Assembly (NCBI RefSeq): GCF_030445035.2
Contig: NC_080701.1
Coordinates: 15,962,739-16,026,738 of the forward strand
Direction of reading: 5' to 3'
DNA length: 64,000 nt
Origin: Dasypus novemcinctus
Lineage: Eukaryota; Chordata; Mammalia; Cingulata; Dasypodidae
The position numbers were made by a program, and so were the translations under genes. Position 1 is the first letter of the stretch, and every line of letters starts with the position of its first letter. The notes under the pieces were generated by a model. That model saw only the letters and a program-made list of their open reading frames with translations, ran no database searches and had not been told where the DNA came from. Below, one piece after another: positions 35,965-47,900 of this stretch.

Positions 35965-36204
35965 AAAAATGAAGCCAATAAAATAGCCACATACAATAAG
36001 AAAATGAAATAATGATAGCTTTATACAAAAGTAAAATACAGAAAAATTAATGAAAAGCAAAAATATTTTTTTAATTGGGATATTAATGAAAAAATATTTA
36101 AAGGAAAAAACTTTTGACATTTTGCCTTTCATCACTGTAAGACTGTTGTCCTGTATGTACAGTGACATTTTCTTCCATTTATTCCCCCAGTGTCTTACTT
36201 TTTT

Positions 36205-36480
36205 TTTTTCATTTTTTCTTCAAAACACTTTTAGGTCACAGTAGAGTAACATATAGAATACGGGGGATTTCCATATACCCAACATTCTCCCTCTTTTCCC
36301 TTTTTCCCCATCAATAACATTTTGTGTGTGGATGGTACCTTTGTTACAACTGATACAAAAATATTGAAACATAGCTACTAACCATATGGTTTACATATTT
36401 GACCATATACTTTTTAAAAATCTGATAAAATTTAACATGGCCTGTATCCATCATCTCAAGATCATGCAGAACACCTCAAC
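36205..36480 (-). repeat. L1 3'-end fragment, reverse
   Basis: 'GGGGGATTTCCATATACCCAA' and 'CCTTTGTTACAACTGATAC' match the terminal L1 3' UTR module. Diverged. Confidence 0.65.
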
Positions 36481-36489
36481 TGTTTTTTT

Positions 36490-36775
36490 TAAATACATTT
36501 TTTATTTTTAAAAGATACTTAGATTACATAAAATGTTACATAAAAAAATATAAGGGATTCCCATATGCCCCACTCCCCACACCTCCTACTTTTCCCTATA
36601 AAAACAACTTCTTTCATTAGTGTGGTACATTTATTGCAATTGATGAATACATTTTGGAGCATTGCCACACAGAAACGGATTATAGTTTACATTGTAGTTT
36701 ACACTCTCTCCCACCCAGTTCTGTAGGTTATGGCAGGATACAGAATGGCCTGTATCTTTCACTCATTTGGTTTTT
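36490..36775 (-). repeat. L1 3'-end fragment, reverse, second copy
   Basis: 'GGGATTCCCATATGCCCCACT' to 'TTACACTCTCTCCCACCCAG' is the reverse of the L1 terminal module, less diverged than its neighbour, with its A-rich tail at 36,487. Confidence 0.75.
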
Positions 36776-37465
36776 GACAAACCTACCAAGTCCATATTAA
36801 CAGAACCTAACAGTCTCTTCAACAAATGGTTCTGGGTACAAAAGCAGCAAATGTTAAACGTTAAAATCTGACCTAGTTTGTTATGTCACAGAAGGCTTCC
36901 TTAGAGGCTGTGATTATCCTTTGGACATTTGATAAACAAGGGGCGATGTTTCCATGGTTTCCACTTTTACCCAATTTTCTTTATTAATATTTATTTGTGT
37001 TAATGTATTCCCTACTCTTTTAATTTTTAATGGACCTCATATTTTGCTGAGTGTTTATTTTTATGTAAAGGATGCTTTGGGTAGCAGATTTCAGTCTGGG
37101 AAGGTCACCCTCATCAACCAAATACATATCTCAGGAGAGACCAATAAAGAACATGAGAGAGCAAGGGAGCACTGGCAGGCCCCAGTGATGAAAGGTGGAT
37201 AGAAGCTGTAGCCAGAGCACCTCACATTTCTATTACGGAACTGAAGGCGATGTTATGCTCACAATCTCTAATTCCAGACACACACCAAAGCATTCAAAGG
37301 ATGCAGTACTAATAATATGACCACAAAAAAAAAAAAAATGGGTATTTAGGTCTATTTATGTAGAAACTACATAAAAACGTACACAGACAAAAAAAAAAAA
37401 AAAAAACTAATACAAAGCCCTGATCACCACATAAGCCTGTATTAGCAGCATTCAAAAAGAGATTC
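36776..37465. other. FUT10 first intron, no recognised feature
   Basis: Unique sequence with two A-runs (37,324-37,338 and 37,389-37,406). No gene seen. Confidence 0.4.
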
Positions 37466-37469
37466 AGGA

Positions 37470-37805
37470 GGGTGGGTCTTAACCAGGATTACTCCAGTCC
37501 TTTACAAGCAGAAGAAATTCAAAGAGAAAGCCACAGGGACGAGCTGGAAGTTGGAAGTCAAGGAAATCATGAAGAAAAAAGAGGACATCACCATGTGATG
37601 TGAGGTGGGGATACAAGCCAAGGAACCCCAAGGGTCGCCAGTAGCCAGCATCAGAATGTTGCAGACTTTGGGGAGAAAGCATTGCCTTACTGACTCCTTG
37701 ATTTTAGACTTCTAAACTCAAAACTAAACTCAAAACTCAATACCTATTGTTTAAGCCAACACATTGTGTGGTATCTGCTATAACAGCCTGGCAAACTAAT
37801 ATCTC
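37470..37805 (+). mobile_element. LTR fragment, MaLR-like
   Basis: 'CTCCTTGATTTTAGACTTCT' and 'TATTGTTTAAGCCAACACATTG..GGCAAACTAATA' follow the 3' half of an MLT1-like LTR. Confidence 0.6.
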
Positions 37806-38735
37806 TGGTTTTGAATAAAGAGGCAATGAAGGACAAAAAAAAAAAAAAAGATTCACTCTAATAAGTAAGGCCCTGGAGCCAGCTCCTAAGGAGCTTTTTC
37901 ATCTTTGTTTGTCCTCTGATGGTCTTCTAAGTATTCTTTCTCCAAGAAGGGCTTCCATAACATGACAATTCTACTACTAGGCAGAACATCTGAATTAAAA
38001 TCCCTCATCTACTTTTACTATCTATGTAATCGTGAATGAGAAATCTGCTAAATAACACTGACAAAATGTGCCTAATGACAAAGGGCTGGACCAGATGATC
38101 TGCTGAGGCTGCATCCCAAAATTAAGTTCTCTGATCCCAGAAAGACTGTCCAGGAGCAAAAACTCTCCATAGAAGAAAAGATTAAAGAGACAGTAATCAA
38201 GATCATTTGAGCCATCACAGACTAAGATTTCTGGAAAAAAAACAAAAGTATGTTTGTATATAAAAATTTAGATTAAATAATTTTCATTTTTTCCTAATAA
38301 TTCAACACTAGCTTCTCGAAAACAAATTTTACTTACAAAAAGAAAAAAAGAGTATATGAAAAGTGTTGTGCAAATAAACAATTTTTTTTTTTTACCATTT
38401 TTAAAAAACCATATTCAGGAACACTATAACAAATGTTTATTGTAGAATTCTGCTAATTGAGTAAGGTATTGCATTCCCTTGCTGAAATCAGCCCTTTACA
38501 ACCCAAATTTCAAAAGCATTTATATATATATGGGTCAGAAATGTCTCCATACTGAGGAATACTGACACATATATAAAGGAACATTACTGTTTCCTCAAAT
38601 CATATTCTTCATTTCCTAAACAGAACACTAGTTTCAACAATTTTTCAAAAATTTTGTTTAGATAAAACCTGAAAAGTAACTACTTTTTTGAATAAAAGAG
38701 CAAAAACACAGTAGCAGCTGAAATTGTTTGTCATT
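37806..38735. other. FUT10 first intron, no recognised feature
   Basis: AT-rich, unique, with no coding or repeat signal I can name. Confidence 0.4.
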
Positions 38736-39129
38736 CTCTGTTACACACTGCCACCTAGCAGGAAGTGAGCAAATACCGTTACTGCTGTACACGGTTTGAA
38801 AACCGGAGCAGACCGTAACGACGATCTGACGCTACAACACTGCCCCTGGTTTGTTGGTGCCGGAAGGAGAAATTTCTAAAACGGAGGGTGGGAGCTGTCT
38901 AGCTTGGCGTGTCTCCATCGTCAGTATGCAAACGCCGAGGCCGCGGACGGTCATAAATTCTTCATCCAAGACCACGCTGGGCCGTTGAGAAACAAAGACG
39001 TCCCCCAGCCACCGCCCAAGATGCTCCAGAGCCTGGGGGTGTCCCGTCTGGAGAGAAGGAAGGACGTACTAGCGGAAGGAGGTCCTCAAGACCAACTGAC
39101 CCGACTCAAAATTGCACCCCGCCAGAGTG

Positions 39130-40060
39130 CAGCTGACATTCTACGGACCAAACCAACACCCCAAGGCGCGCCGGGCTTTCCACTATTTCAGGACGCCGGG
39201 ACAGGGAGGAGGGGACAGGCTGTGCGAGCGGCGGTGGCAGGGACAACGGTGATTCTGCGCGTGGCACCTGCTCTCTATTAAAGAATCATCAAAATACCTA
39301 CACGAGACAGGTCCATTCCGAAAGTGCCAGCCGGATATAAAAACACCTAAGAAGTGCCTTCAGCTCACGGGTTCCCGAAGCCCTCAGGTCTGGGGTCTCC
39401 GCCCAGGGCGCTTTCCCGGGTAGCTACGCCCTCCACGGCCGGCGCCCACTTCCGCACACTGTCGAGCCACCCCGGCGAGAGCAGGGCTTGGGGCGGCCCG
39501 CGGGTCCCTGCAGGCCTCCCCCCGGCGGCCTTGCAGAAGCCACCCGCGTTTACGTGTCAGGGAACGCCGGGTGGCAGGGCTGCCCCGGGTCTCCACGTTC
39601 CCCAGGCACACCCGCCTTCCTCAGCCGCAGCTTGTACTTCCCCTCAGCCACGGCGCGCGTTCCCTCACTCCTTTCTTCCTCCGGTTCCGTTTCCGGTCGG
39701 CAGCAACCGAGCTTTCCCCAGACACCCAAAGAAGTCACTTTCTGTTTCCCGGCACCACGACCGGCCCCCACCTACGATGCCTCAAACCAAAGAAGAGCGA
39801 GAGACTCACCCGCGCCTCGGCGGAAGGAGGCTCCCGCGCCCGCGGCCCCGCGCTTCCGGGCTTAGGGTTGGCGCCCGGGCTCAGCTCAGAGGAAAACGCG
39901 GAAGGAGGATCTGGGAAACGGCAAACAAAGCCACCCGGGAGAGCTGTGGACGCATCAGGGCCGGAAAATCCTGGATCCGGGTTTTCCCTGGTGTCCTGTT
40001 TGAAAGCCGGGGTTCTGGGGAAGACCCGCCTGACCTAGGCTGGTGAGCGGGAGCGCGGCC
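39130..40060 (-). promoter_or_regulatory. FUT10: GC-rich island, probable FUT10 promoter
   Basis: GC content and CpG density rise sharply between AT-rich flanks. The position fits the FUT10 5' end, upstream of the exon at 25,138 and divergent from MAK16. ETS-like cores are present (minus CCGGAAG near 39,855). No TATA box stands out, as usual for island promoters. Open frames in both directions are a by-product of GC-richness. Confidence 0.75.
39811..39960 (-). other. FUT10: Candidate FUT10 non-coding first exon
   Basis: On the minus strand a good donor, GCGCGG|GTGAGT, ends at 39,810 within the island. It could close an untranslated first exon spliced to the ATG exon at 25,138. The 5' limit is a guess; no transcription start can be read from sequence. 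Confidence 0.4.
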
Positions 40061-40099
40061 CACCCCTTCTGGAAAGTTTTTTTTGGACCTTGGAATGGT

Positions 40100-40655
40100 C
40101 CTGCGTGACACTGCAATGACAGATACAAGCCACTATAAATTTGTCAAAACCTATATAATTGTGCAGTGCAAAGTGCAAACCATAATGTAAACTATTGACC
40201 ATGGTAGGATGGGTTTTTGATAAATTATTCAAGAAAATCCACTACATAATGACAAATTCTAAGTTCTTGGGGTAATTGGGTGTAAATGGAGAATGTTATC
40301 CATCAGGATAACAAGGAAAATGATATAAGTGTGGCTTAGAGCCTGTGCAATAATTTCTCATGAAGCCAAAGTTAATTAAAGAAAACAGTAGTAAAGAAAA
40401 CTTTTGCTCCAAATAATGATTCAGCTATTTTATTAAAAAATAGTTGACATTTCCCTGTTAAAGAACAAAAAACTATTGACCATAGTTAGTAGTAATATTT
40501 AAATATGGGTTCAATTGCAACAAAGGTATCAACTAATGAAAGATGTTAATGGAGAAAAGTGGGGGGGAGGGTAATATGGGAATCCCCTATATTTTCTCTG
40601 TAATGTTTATGAAATCTAAAGCTTCTTTAAAAATAAAATAAATTTAAGAAAAAAT
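40100..40655 (+). mobile_element. L1 3' end carrying an insertion
   Basis: 'CATAATGTAAACTATTGACCA' then, after 40,469, 'TTAGTAGTAATATTTAAATATG', 'GGGAATCCCCTATATTTTC' and 'AAGCTTCTTTAAAAATAAA' form one L1 terminal module interrupted by the next entry. Confidence 0.78.
40203..40469 (+). mobile_element. 267-bp retroposed insertion of unknown origin
   Basis: Bounded by perfect AAACTATTGACCAT at 40,189-40,202 and 40,470-40,483, with a short A-rich tail ('AAAGAACAAAA'). The insert is AT-rich and I do not recognise it. Confidence 0.75.
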
Positions 40656-40797
40656 TCTCTGGCAGGCTCCCCCTTCTTAATCAAAGTCACAGGAGGCTTT
40701 CTCCTTCTTAATCTATATTCTGCTAGGCCTGGAACACATTCAAAGTCACTTGCTGGGATCCCCTGCATCACCTATTAAGGAAAACCAAGAACCTTTA

Positions 40798-41303
40798 GGT
40801 GACAGACTTGGCTCAGTGGTTAGGGTGTCCGTCTACCACATGGGAGGTCCAAGGTTCAAACCCCAGGCCTCCTTGACCTGTGTGGAGCTGGCCCATGTGC
40901 AGTGCCGATGCGCGCAAGGAGTGCCCTGCCACGCAGGGGTGTCCCCCGCATAGGGGAGCCCCACGCGCAAGGGGTGCGCCCCATAAAGAGAGCCGCCCAG
41001 CATGAAAGAAAGTGCAGCCTGCCCATGAATGGTGCCCCAACAAAAAGAAACACAGATTCCCCTGTCGCTGACAACAACCTATATAAGTGGACAAAGAAGA
41101 CGACTCAGCAAATAGACACAGAGAACAGAGCTGACACAACAAGATGACGCAACAAAAAGAAACACAGATTCCCGTGCCACTGACAACAACAGAAGCAGAC
41201 AAAGAAGACGACGCAGCAAATAGACACAGAGAACAGACAACCGGAGTGGGGGGGTGGGGGGGCAGAAGAGAGAAATTTAAAAAATAAATCTTTAAAAAAA
41301 AAA
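40798..41303 (+). repeat. Long DAS-SINE with internal duplication
   Basis: TSD AAGAACCTTTA at 40,787-40,797 and 41,304-41,314. The segment starting 'AACAAAAAGAAACACAGATT' occurs at 41,039 and again at 41,151 (112-bp period), making this copy about 100 bp longer than its relatives. Confidence 0.92.
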
Positions 41304-41525
41304 AAGAACCTTTAAAGTAGAGCCAAGGCCTGAGCTCTTTAAATCAGACTCCTCACTGTGTTTGCTAGGTAGATAAAGAAGGATGAACATTTAGCTTGAT
41401 TTCACCAGATAAGGAAAAACTGACTTCAGCCTACTGAGATCCAAAATCAGATAATCCAATTAAAATTATTTTGCCTTAGATTAGGAGATGATGGGCTAAA
41501 AAAAAAAGGTAATTCAAGGATTGCA

Positions 41526-41612
41526 GGGGGGCAGGTGTAGCTCAGTGACTACCTGCCTCGCATGTGTGAAGTCCAGAGTTCAATCCTCTGGCACCGCTCA
41601 AAAAAAAGACCT
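41526..41612 (+). repeat. Short DAS-SINE, diverged
   Basis: 'GGTGTAGCTCAGTGACTACC' with B-box 'GAGTTCAATCC' and an A-rich tail. Confidence 0.8.
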
Positions 41613-41614
41613 AG

Positions 41615-42440
41615 GGTGTATACATGTGATGGAATACTGTGCTGCAGTAAGAAGAAATGAAATTTGGGAACATATGATAAAATGGGTGAATCTTGAACAC
41701 TTTAGGTTAAATTAGCCAGGCACAAAAAGACAAATATTGCATAGTGTCACTAATATGAACTAAATACAAAAAAATAAACACAAGGAATTAAAACCTAGAG
41801 TATAGGTTTTAGGAGATAAAATGAGGGCTGTGAAGGAATACTGATACTTAATGTATGAAGAAGTGTTAATTAACTTGACTGTAAATGTGGGGAAATGGAT
41901 AGAGTTGATGGTAACACATTAGAGTGAGTAGCAGCTGTTTTATAAATGGGATTGTGGCTGAAAAGGGTAGTCCAGAGATGTAAATGTTAACTGAAAGAAA
42001 CCTAGAGAATAATGTAGGGACTGAATAACACAGCGAACCCAGAGAATTGTGGTTGTTAGTACAATGCAAGAATGTTCTTCTGTGAACTGAAATAGATATA
42101 TGTCACTATTGCAGGGTGATGGAAATGTGAAGAAGCTTGAGGAAAATACAACTAATGTCACCTATGGACTATATTAACAGCAATACTGAATCTTGTGTCA
42201 ATGCCAAAGATATACTGTTAATAATAGGGAGGTATGGGAAAAATATTCCAAATGTACCCTATGGACCATAGTTAGTGGTATAGTCTGGTGATATTATCTC
42301 ATAATCTGTAACAAATGTTCCACAACGGTGTGGCATGGTGTGGTGTGATGGTGAAAGGTTTTTGTATGGGAATTCTACACATGTGCATGATTGTTTTGTT
42401 AATTCACAACTTCTGCAATAAAAATATATATTTTTTTAAA
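41615..42440 (+). mobile_element. L1 3' end
   Basis: 'ACATGTGATGGAATACTGTG' and 'GGTGAATCTTGAACACTTTAGG' are the ORF2 C-terminus, followed by an L1 3' UTR ending 'TTCTGCAATAAAAATATATA'. 5' truncated. Confidence 0.8.
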
Positions 42441-42711
42441 TCTAGGGAGGGCAGGACTCAGGTGAGTCACCTGGATGCAAAATTTAGAAGGTCCTAACTT
42501 CTTAGGGTCTTGCAAGTACAAGGTCAGCAAGTACACTTGTGCAACCCTGGGAGTGGGTACCTACCTAGATACCTCGGCAGCTCCAATGCCCAGCATTTCA
42601 ATTTCTGTAAAGACAATTGATAATAATACTTTTACTTCTAAAAAACAACAAAGAAAAGATTGACAAGTTGGATATCATTAAAAGTAAAAACTTTCGTTCA
42701 TCAAAAGACAC

Positions 42712-42804
42712 AGTTGGGGAGTGGGTATAGCTCAGTGGTTGAGCACCTGCTTCCTATGTATAAAGTCCAGGTTCAATTCCTGGTACATCCTTTAAAAAAA
42801 AAAA
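42712..42804 (+). repeat. Short DAS-SINE in the host L1
   Basis: 'GGTATAGCTCAGTGGTTGAG' head with TSD AAAAGACAC at 42,703-42,711 and 42,805-42,813. Confidence 0.9.
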
Positions 42805-43044
42805 AAAAGACACCATTAAGAGAATGAAGGAGCAATCCAGAGAAGATCTTTGCAATAGCTTTATCTAACAAAGAACTCCAATCTAGACTATATAAAGAGT
42901 TCATACTACTCCATAAGAAAAAGACAATCCAATTTTAAAAATGGGCAAAATGGGGGAGGCGGGGCAAGATAGTGTCTAAGTGAGTGCACCTTATAATCTG
43001 TCCTGCAAAGAAGTGGCTGGGCAGTGTTGGAAATTCTTCAGGAC

Positions 43045-44000
43045 CAGGCTGTTTCGGGATTTTGCAGGGCAGGAGGTGTCTGGACATTGATTTGGTGGGA
43101 TGGTGACAGAGAAGATTCGTGTAAAAGGTATAATTGAGGCTCTCTTACATGGAAATAGGGGTTGCGCGCGAGGACGCTCCCCCCTGGGGCGGGCAGCGTG
43201 GCAGTGGTGATTCCTGGAGGCTCTGCAGTGCTGGGGAATTCATAAGCCCTGAGCAGGCTATTCAGGGGCTTGCAGGGCAGGAGGTCTTTGGAAACCGATT
43301 TGGTGAGACAGAGACGGAGGATTTGCGAGGCATGAAATTTTGAATTTCTGACTCGGAGTTTGGCGCCTCTGGCTAGAGCCCCACCCCCTAGGCCTGGCTG
43401 CCGATCTGCAGTGGTCCTTAAATCTGCCGCAATAAAGAGGCGCTACCAGCAGGCTATTTCGGGGGCTTGCAGGTTGGGAGGTGGCTGGAAGCGGTTCAGG
43501 TGAAACAGACGGAGGAGTCTTTTGCGAGGTAGGGAAGTTCAGCGCTTCCGGCTAGAGCCCCGCCCCCTAGGCCTGGATGCCAATCTGCAGCGGTCCTTAA
43601 ATCGGCCACAAAACAGAGGTGCTACCAGCAGGCTATTTCAGGGGCTTGCAGGTTGGGAGGTGGCTGGAAGCCGTTCAGGTGAAACAGACGGAGGCAGGGA
43701 ATTTTGGATTTCGGACAGGGAGTTCAGCACTTCCGGCTAGAACCCCGCCCCCTAGGCCTGGCTGCCGATCTGCAGCGGTCCTTAAATTGGCTGCAATAAA
43801 GAGGCACACCCACCAGCAGGCTGTTTTGGGGGCTTGCAGGGCAGGAGGTGTCCTGAAGTCGAATTGGTGACACAGTGACAGAACAGACTCTTGTGAGAGG
43901 GGGAATTTTGGGTTTCTGACACAGAGGTCAGAGTTTGCAGATGTGACCCCCCTCATAGGGCTGGCACCCAGCTGCGGGAATCCCTGAAGGCTGTATTGCA
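43045..44000 (+). repeat. Tandem 180-210-bp units in the L1 5' UTR
   Basis: 'CAGGCTATTTC/CAGGCTGTTT' unit starts recur at 43,045, 43,254, 43,450, 43,629 and 43,817 (spacings 209, 196, 179, 188). Units share 'GGCTTGCAGGTTGGGAGGTG', 'GAAACAGACGGAG' and 'GCCCCGCCCCCTAGGCCTGG', the last a GC box. Mouse L1 promoters are built of similar tandem monomers, so a promoter role is a reasonable inference. Confidence 0.88.
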
Positions 44001-44189
44001 CTGCAGTGCTCCCAGACTCCCTGCTAATCGGATTTGAGGTTGCCAGGTCGGTGTCCCCTAAACCCTGGTGGCCCACACCCCAGAGACTCACACCTCTTGA
44101 GTCTGCAATATCACAGACTTCCCATCCCTGAACCCACCACGCACTGAGGTCCATCTGAGGTCCTTGATTGTCCCAGCCCTTGACAGTTA

Positions 44190-44460
44190 CGGTTTGTTTT
44201 TCTGTTTGTTTGTTTGTTCTTTGTTTTCTCTTTCCTTTTTCTCTTTTTTTTTTTCTTTTCTTTTTTATTGTCCTGGTTGCTAATATTGCATTATCTCCTA
44301 GTCTTTTCTCCCATTGTATCCCCCAAGGTCTTTTTCATTTATTTAGGGTTTGTTTTTTTTCCCTTTCTCTTCTTTTCTTTTTCTTGCTTGTTTCCCTCCC
44401 TTCTCTTTGTGCACCCCCCCCCCTTTTTTTTTCTTTTCCCTCTTTTACTTCTTATTTTAT
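44190..44460 (+). repeat. Pyrimidine-rich tract in L1
   Basis: Nearly continuous C/T with T-runs and CCCCCCCCC near 44,410. Possibly polypyrimidine 5' UTR of the element. Confidence 0.85.
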
Positions 44461-44989
44461 CTTAATTATACAATAGGTGCTGCAGGGAACACCTCACATT
44501 TGCTGGGTTTTCTCAATCTCCATTGCCTCATTTCTGTGTGAATTGATTTTGGCCACCTACACTATTCCTTTTCCCCCACATCTTGATATCCTCCATCATC
44601 TACTGTCTCTCCTATATACCACCCCTTTTCTTTGGTCTCCAAATTGTCTAACCTTTAATTTCTAATACCTTTGTTTTGTCTTCTGTCTTTTATCCCCTCT
44701 TGATACTATTGTCTTTCTTGTCTCTTTCCCTCCCTCATGAAAACACTGGCTTTATAATTCATACTATATTCCTCCCATAGTCAGTCAACTACCTCATTAT
44801 AGGTACTCTACTTATTGCTGTAAGTCTACACAACTTACATGAGTCTAAAACCCATCCTCCCAACTCATATTGTTGCTCTGGTAACATTTATTACCAATAC
44901 TACTTTACACATTTTCCTTTTTTACACAATTGTCTATCCCTGGCCCTAATATTTTAACAGAACATCTCAAAAGAGAATCACTAAAGAAA

Positions 44990-47900
44990 CAAAATATTTG
45001 AACAGTGTATTAGAGGAGCTGGACCTAATAGACATATACAGATCATTACACACAAATACAGCAGGATATACATTTTTCTCAAGTTCACATGGATCATTCT
45101 CCAAGATAGACCATATGCTAGGCCACAAAGAGAGGCTTAATGAATTCAGAAAGATCAAAATCATACAAAATAATATCTCTGACCACGGTGGAGTGAAGCT
45201 GGAAATCTGCAAGGGCCAGAGGCCCAGATTTCACACCAAGATATGGAAATTAATCAGCACACTCTTAGAAAAACTGTGGGTCAAAGAGGAAATCTCAAAA
45301 GAAATCAATAACTACCTTGAAATAAATGATAATGATAACACAACATACCAAAACTTATGGGATGCAGCAAAAGCAGTATTGAGAGGGAAATTTATAGCCA
45401 TAAATTCATATATCAAAAAAGAAGAAAGAGCAAAAATTGAAGAACTAACTGCACATTTGGAGGAATTAGTAAAAAACAACAAAGTAACTCCACAGGAAGA
45501 AGAAAGAAAGAAAGAACAAAGATAAGAGCAGAACTAAAGGAAATAGAAAACAAGAAAGCACTTGAAAAGGTAAACAAGACCAAGAGCTGTTTTTTTGAGA
45601 AAATCAATAAACTTAACAAACCCTTAGCGAGACTAACAAAGAAAAAAAGAGAGAAGATGCAAATACACAAAATAAGAAAGGAGAAAGGAGATATCACCAC
45701 TAACCCCACAGAAATAAAGACTATCATAAAAGGATACTTTGAAAAACTATATTCCAACAAAAACGACAATTCAGAGGAAATGGACAAATTCCTAGAAACA
45801 CATACGCAGCCTATATTGACAAAAGAAGAAATTGATGATCTTAACAAACCAATCACAAGTAAATAGATAGAATCGGTCATTAAAAACCTCCCAACTAAGA
45901 AGAGCCCAGGGCCAGATGGCTCATAGGTGAATCCTACAAAACATTCCGGAAAGAACTAACACCAATTCTGCTGAAACTCTTCCAAAAAATCGAAACAGAA
46001 GGAACATTGCCTAACTCATTCTATGATGCCAACATTACCCTAATACCAAAGCCAAACAAAGACACCACAAGAAAGGAAAATTACAGACCAATTTCTCTAA
46101 TGAACCTAGATACAAAAATACTTAACAAAATACTTGCTAATCGTATTCAACAACACATTAAATGAATTATACACCACAACCAAGTGGGATTCATTCCAGG
46201 TATGCAAGGATGGTTCAACATAAGAAAATCAATCAATGTAATACACCATATAAACAGAATGAAGGAAAAAAGTCACATGATTATATCTATAGATGCAGAA
46301 AAAGCATTTGACAAAATACAGCACCCTTTCTTGATAAAAACACTCCAAAAGATCAGAATACAAGGAAATTTTTTGAACATGATAAAGAGTATATATGAAA
46401 AACCCACAGCCAACATCATTTACAATGGAGAAATCCTAAAATCCTTCCCTCTAAATTCAGGAACAAGACAAGCATGCCCACTCTCTCCCCTTCTATTTAA
46501 CATTGTCCTAGAAGTACTTGCTCGAGCACTGAGGCAAGAACCAGATATAAAAGGCATTCAAATTGGAAAAGAAGAAGTCAAAATTTCATTATTTGCAGAT
46601 GACATGATCCTATACATAGAAAACCCTGAGAAGCCTACAACAAAGCTTCTAGAACTCATAAATGAGTTTAGTAAAGTTGCAGGTTATAAGATCAATGTGC
46701 AAAACTCAGTAGCATTTCTGTACACCAATAATGAGCAAGATCAGGAGCAAATCAAGAAGCACATACCATTTACAATAGTAAATTAAAAAATCAAATATTT
46801 AGTAATAAATTTAACTAAAGATTAAAAAACTTATACACCGAGAACTACACAAGACTGTTCAAGGAAATCATAGAAGACATAAATAAATGGAAGACTATTC
46901 CCTGTTCGTGGATAGGAAGACTAAATATTATTAAGATGTCTATTGTACCAAAACTGATCTACACATTCAATGCAATCCCAATAAAAATCAACACAGCCTT
47001 CTTTAAGGAACTAGAAAAACTAACTATGAAATTTATTTGGAAAGGTCCCGAATAGCCAAAGACATATTGAAAAAGAAAAATGAAATTGGAGGAATCACAC
47101 TACCTGACTTCAAAACATACTACAAAGCTACAATAGTGAAAACAGTATGGTATTGGCATAAGGAGAGACACACAGACCAATGGAATTGAATTGAAAGTTC
47201 TGATATAGAACCTCCTATATATAGCCATATAATATTTGATAAAGCCACCAAACCCTCTCAACGTGGAGAGAATGGCCTATTCAACAAATGGTGCCTGGAA
47301 AACTGGATATCCATATGGAGAAGAATGAAAGAGGATTACCGTCTCACACCTTATACAAAGGTGAACTCAAGATGGATCAAACACCTAAATATAAGAGCCA
47401 AGACCATAAAGACTTTGGAAAGCAGTGTAAGGAAACATCTACTAGACCTTGTAATAGGAAATGGCTTCATGAACATCACATCAAAAGCATAAGCAGCAAA
47501 AGAACAAATAGATAAATGGGACTTCCTCAAAATTAAAGCCTTCTGCACCTCAAAGGAGTTTGTCAAGGAAGTAAAAAGGGAGCCTACACAATGGGAGAAA
47601 ATATTTGGCAACCATTATCCAATAGGAGACTTATAACTTGCATATATAAAGAACTCCTATATCTTGAAAATAAAAATATAAACAACCCATTTTAAAAATG
47701 GGAAAAAGATTCAAACAGATACTTCTCCAAAGAAGAAATACAAATGGCTAAAAAGCACATGAAAAAATGCTCCAAATCTTTAGCTATCAAGGAAATGCAA
47801 ATCAAAAATACAATGAGATACCATCTTACTCCCATAAGATTGGCAGCTATGAAAAAAACAGAAGAATACAAATGCTGGAGAGGATGTGAAGAAATGGGAA

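Noticed and set aside
38904..39281. Protein gene of 125 residues
   Set aside because: No recognised family or splice context. Kept only as a low-interest finding.
39354..40046. Open frame of 230 residues on plus, with overlapping frames of 125-155 residues
   Set aside because: It lies in the GC-rich island, where stops are rare in all frames. Proline/arginine-rich composition and lack of family features argue against a gene.
43045..44000. CRISPR-like or satellite array
   Set aside because: The units are 180-210 bp, diverged, without spacers, and located within an L1 5' UTR.
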